This document shows, in pieces, positions 4,869-5,608 of a stretch of DNA of 5,608 bases. The position numbers and the translations under genes were made by a program. Each line of letters begins with the position of its first letter. The first letter of the stretch is position 1. The stretch spans positions 1 through 5,608 of the forward strand of contig DKEW01000082.1 of assembly GCA_002452265.1 (NCBI GenBank). The letters run 5' to 3'. The DNA comes from Pelobacter sp. UBA6812 (GTDB lineage: Bacteria; Desulfobacterota; Desulfuromonadia; Desulfuromonadales; Syntrophotaleaceae). Below the pieces are notes generated by a model that saw nothing but the letters and a program-made list of their open reading frames with translations, had not been told where the DNA came from and made no database searches.

Positions 4869-4923
4869 TCCGGGGATAGGGTAGCTCCCGAACGGAGGGT
4901 CGCCTCGCCCTCCCCTCCCCGGA
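4869..4923. other. Potential three-way-junction structure before the recombinase gene
   Basis: An 8-bp perfect outer stem (TCCGGGGA at 4869-4876, TCCCCGGA at 4916-4923) encloses two hairpins, GGG-tagct-CCC (4879-4889) and GGAGGG-tcgcctcg-CCCTCC (4894-4913). It ends 34 bases before the recombinase start. It may be a structured mRNA leader or, folded as DNA, a recombination site. No promoter stands out; GATAAC at 4922-4927 lacks a matching -35. Confidence 0.5.
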
Positions 4924-4957
4924 TAACACTCTGAGGCAACCATGATTGGAGGCGATC

Positions 4958-5575
4958 ATGTTCGACACCACCCGCACCAAAGCCGGTGAGAACTACTACA
5001 CCGAATCCGAAGAAAAAAAGCTGTGGGCGCACCTGCGCCGCCTGAAAGACCGCCTGGGCGAACGTGACTTTGCCCTGATGAAAACCATGCGTCTGCTGGG
5101 CCTGCGCCGGGTGGAGACCATCCGCCTGAACGTGGGTGACGTGTGGAGGAAGACTCGTCTGCAGGTGACCGGCCGGATCGCGGCCAAGGGCTGCACCGGT
5201 GAGCTGGATATCCCGGTTGAGCTGCAGGGGGTTCTTGAGGCGTTTTGCAAGCTGAAGCGGCAGTGGGGGGAAGACCTGTCCGACGACGCCCCGCTGTTTG
5301 TTTCTCGTAACGGTGGACGACTGTGTGTGCGGGCGGTCAATGATCTGGTGGCCAAGCGCAACACCGAGGCCGGTATCACCAGCCGCATCACCCCTCACGG
5401 CAGCCGACACACCAAGGCGCAGCGGATCATGCGGGATGATCGCTACCTTCCACCAGAAATGAAGGCCAACGCCATGGCGCTGGCACAGAAGCAACTCCGG
5501 CACAAATCGATCAACAGCACCGCAATCTACACCGCACCCACCCGGGAGGAAATGGCTCAGGTAGCCGGAATATGA
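4958..5575 (+). CDS. Short tyrosine recombinase, catalytic domain only
   Basis: A 205-residue recombinase of the XerC/lambda-integrase family that cuts DNA one strand at a time through a tyrosine. Visible catalytic residues are Arg50 (LLGLRRVE), Lys77 on the beta-hairpin (RIAAKGCTGE), His147 and Arg150 (TPHGSRH), His182 (LRHKSINS) and Tyr191 (TAIYT). All are present, so activity is expected. Only about 20-30 residues precede the catalytic fold: the usual N-terminal core-binding (SAM-like) and arm-binding domains are absent. ATG 4958 has GGAGG (4948-4952) five bases upstream; the in-frame TTG at 4946 lies before that site. The upstream noncoding sequence has no room for a lost N-terminus in frame with signals, so this seems a natural short form, not a recent truncation. 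It follows the structured region and precedes another gene by 11 bases. Resolution of multimers, inversion, or helping a serine integrase are possible roles. Confidence 0.9.
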   Translation: MFDTTRTKAGENYYTESEEKKLWAHLRRLKDRLGERDFALMKTMRLLGLRRVETIRLNVGDVWRKTRLQVTGRIAAKGCTGELDIPVELQGVLEAFCKLKRQWGEDLSDDAPLFVSRNGGRLCVRAVNDLVAKRNTEAGITSRITPHGSRHTKAQRIMRDDRYLPPEMKANAMALAQKQLRHKSINSTAIYTAPTREEMAQVAGI

Positions 5576-5586
5576 AAGGGATAACT

Positions 5587-5608
5587 ATGAATCTACTTCA
5601 ACTAGCAG
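5587..5608 (+). CDS. Start of a further rightward gene (partial)
   Basis: ATG 5587 is preceded by AAAGGGA six bases upstream and opens MNLLQLA before the window ends. It is 11 bases after the recombinase stop, so it probably shares its transcript. Only seven codons are visible and nothing can be said of the product. Confidence 0.5.

Noticed and set aside
4703..5503. Long leftward 266-aa ORF opposite the tyrosine recombinase
   Set aside because: Most of it is the antisense of a recombinase with all catalytic residues. The product has no recognisable domain and the frame is a by-product of high GC at third positions.
1..5608. CRISPR array, insertion sequence or retron
   Set aside because: No regularly spaced repeats, transposase, terminal inverted repeats or reverse transcriptase were seen on either strand.

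Overview
The window reads as one end of a temperate phage genome or prophage from a Gram-negative proteobacterium. The evidence is a lipoprotein with a bacterial lipobox, strong GGAGG-type ribosome binding sites, a P2/186-like immunity layout (a repressor opposed to a small Cro-like protein and a CII-like protein) and the 5' part of a tRNA-Asn gene at the left edge. The tRNA sequence and the CII-like protein would suit a deltaproteobacterial (Desulfuromonas/Geobacter-like) or gammaproteobacterial host, but this is a guess.

Left part (1-2466): bases 1-30 match the first half of a tRNA-Asn gene and then break off just before the anticodon, which marks a likely integration junction. A rightward terminator follows. 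Two leftward genes come next: a large serine recombinase (the probable integrase, 75-1514) and, upstream of it and probably co-transcribed, an outer-membrane-type lipoprotein (1556-2155) that looks like lysogenic cargo. A rightward 55-residue gene with its own terminator (2264-2466) stands alone.

Middle (2458-4045): the immunity switch. A leftward HTH repressor without a peptidase domain (2458-2907) is separated from a rightward Cro-like small protein (3217-3477) by about 300 bases. These hold a palindromic operator inside a candidate rightward promoter, a second inverted repeat, a copy of its half-site beside the Cro-like gene, and a leftward 60-residue zinc-ribbon ORF. A CII-family regulator (3557-4045) follows the Cro-like gene.

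Right part (4042-5608): three short, tightly packed rightward ORFs follow: 49 aa, 92 aa with one membrane helix, and 69 aa Cys-rich. Then comes 284 bases without a convincing gene, rich in potential RNA structure: alternating CCTGA/TCAGG elements, a strong terminator, and a three-way-junction fold. Next is a tyrosine recombinase reduced to its catalytic domain (4958-5575) and the first codons of another gene.

In the proposed picture, the repressor and Cro-like protein choose between lysogeny and the rightward early operon. CII probably supports establishment of lysogeny. The serine recombinase integrates and excises the element. The short tyrosine recombinase has a separate, unknown recombination job. 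The most unusual parts are the two chemically unrelated recombinases in one module, the structured region in front of the tyrosine recombinase, and the zinc-ribbon ORF inside the switch.
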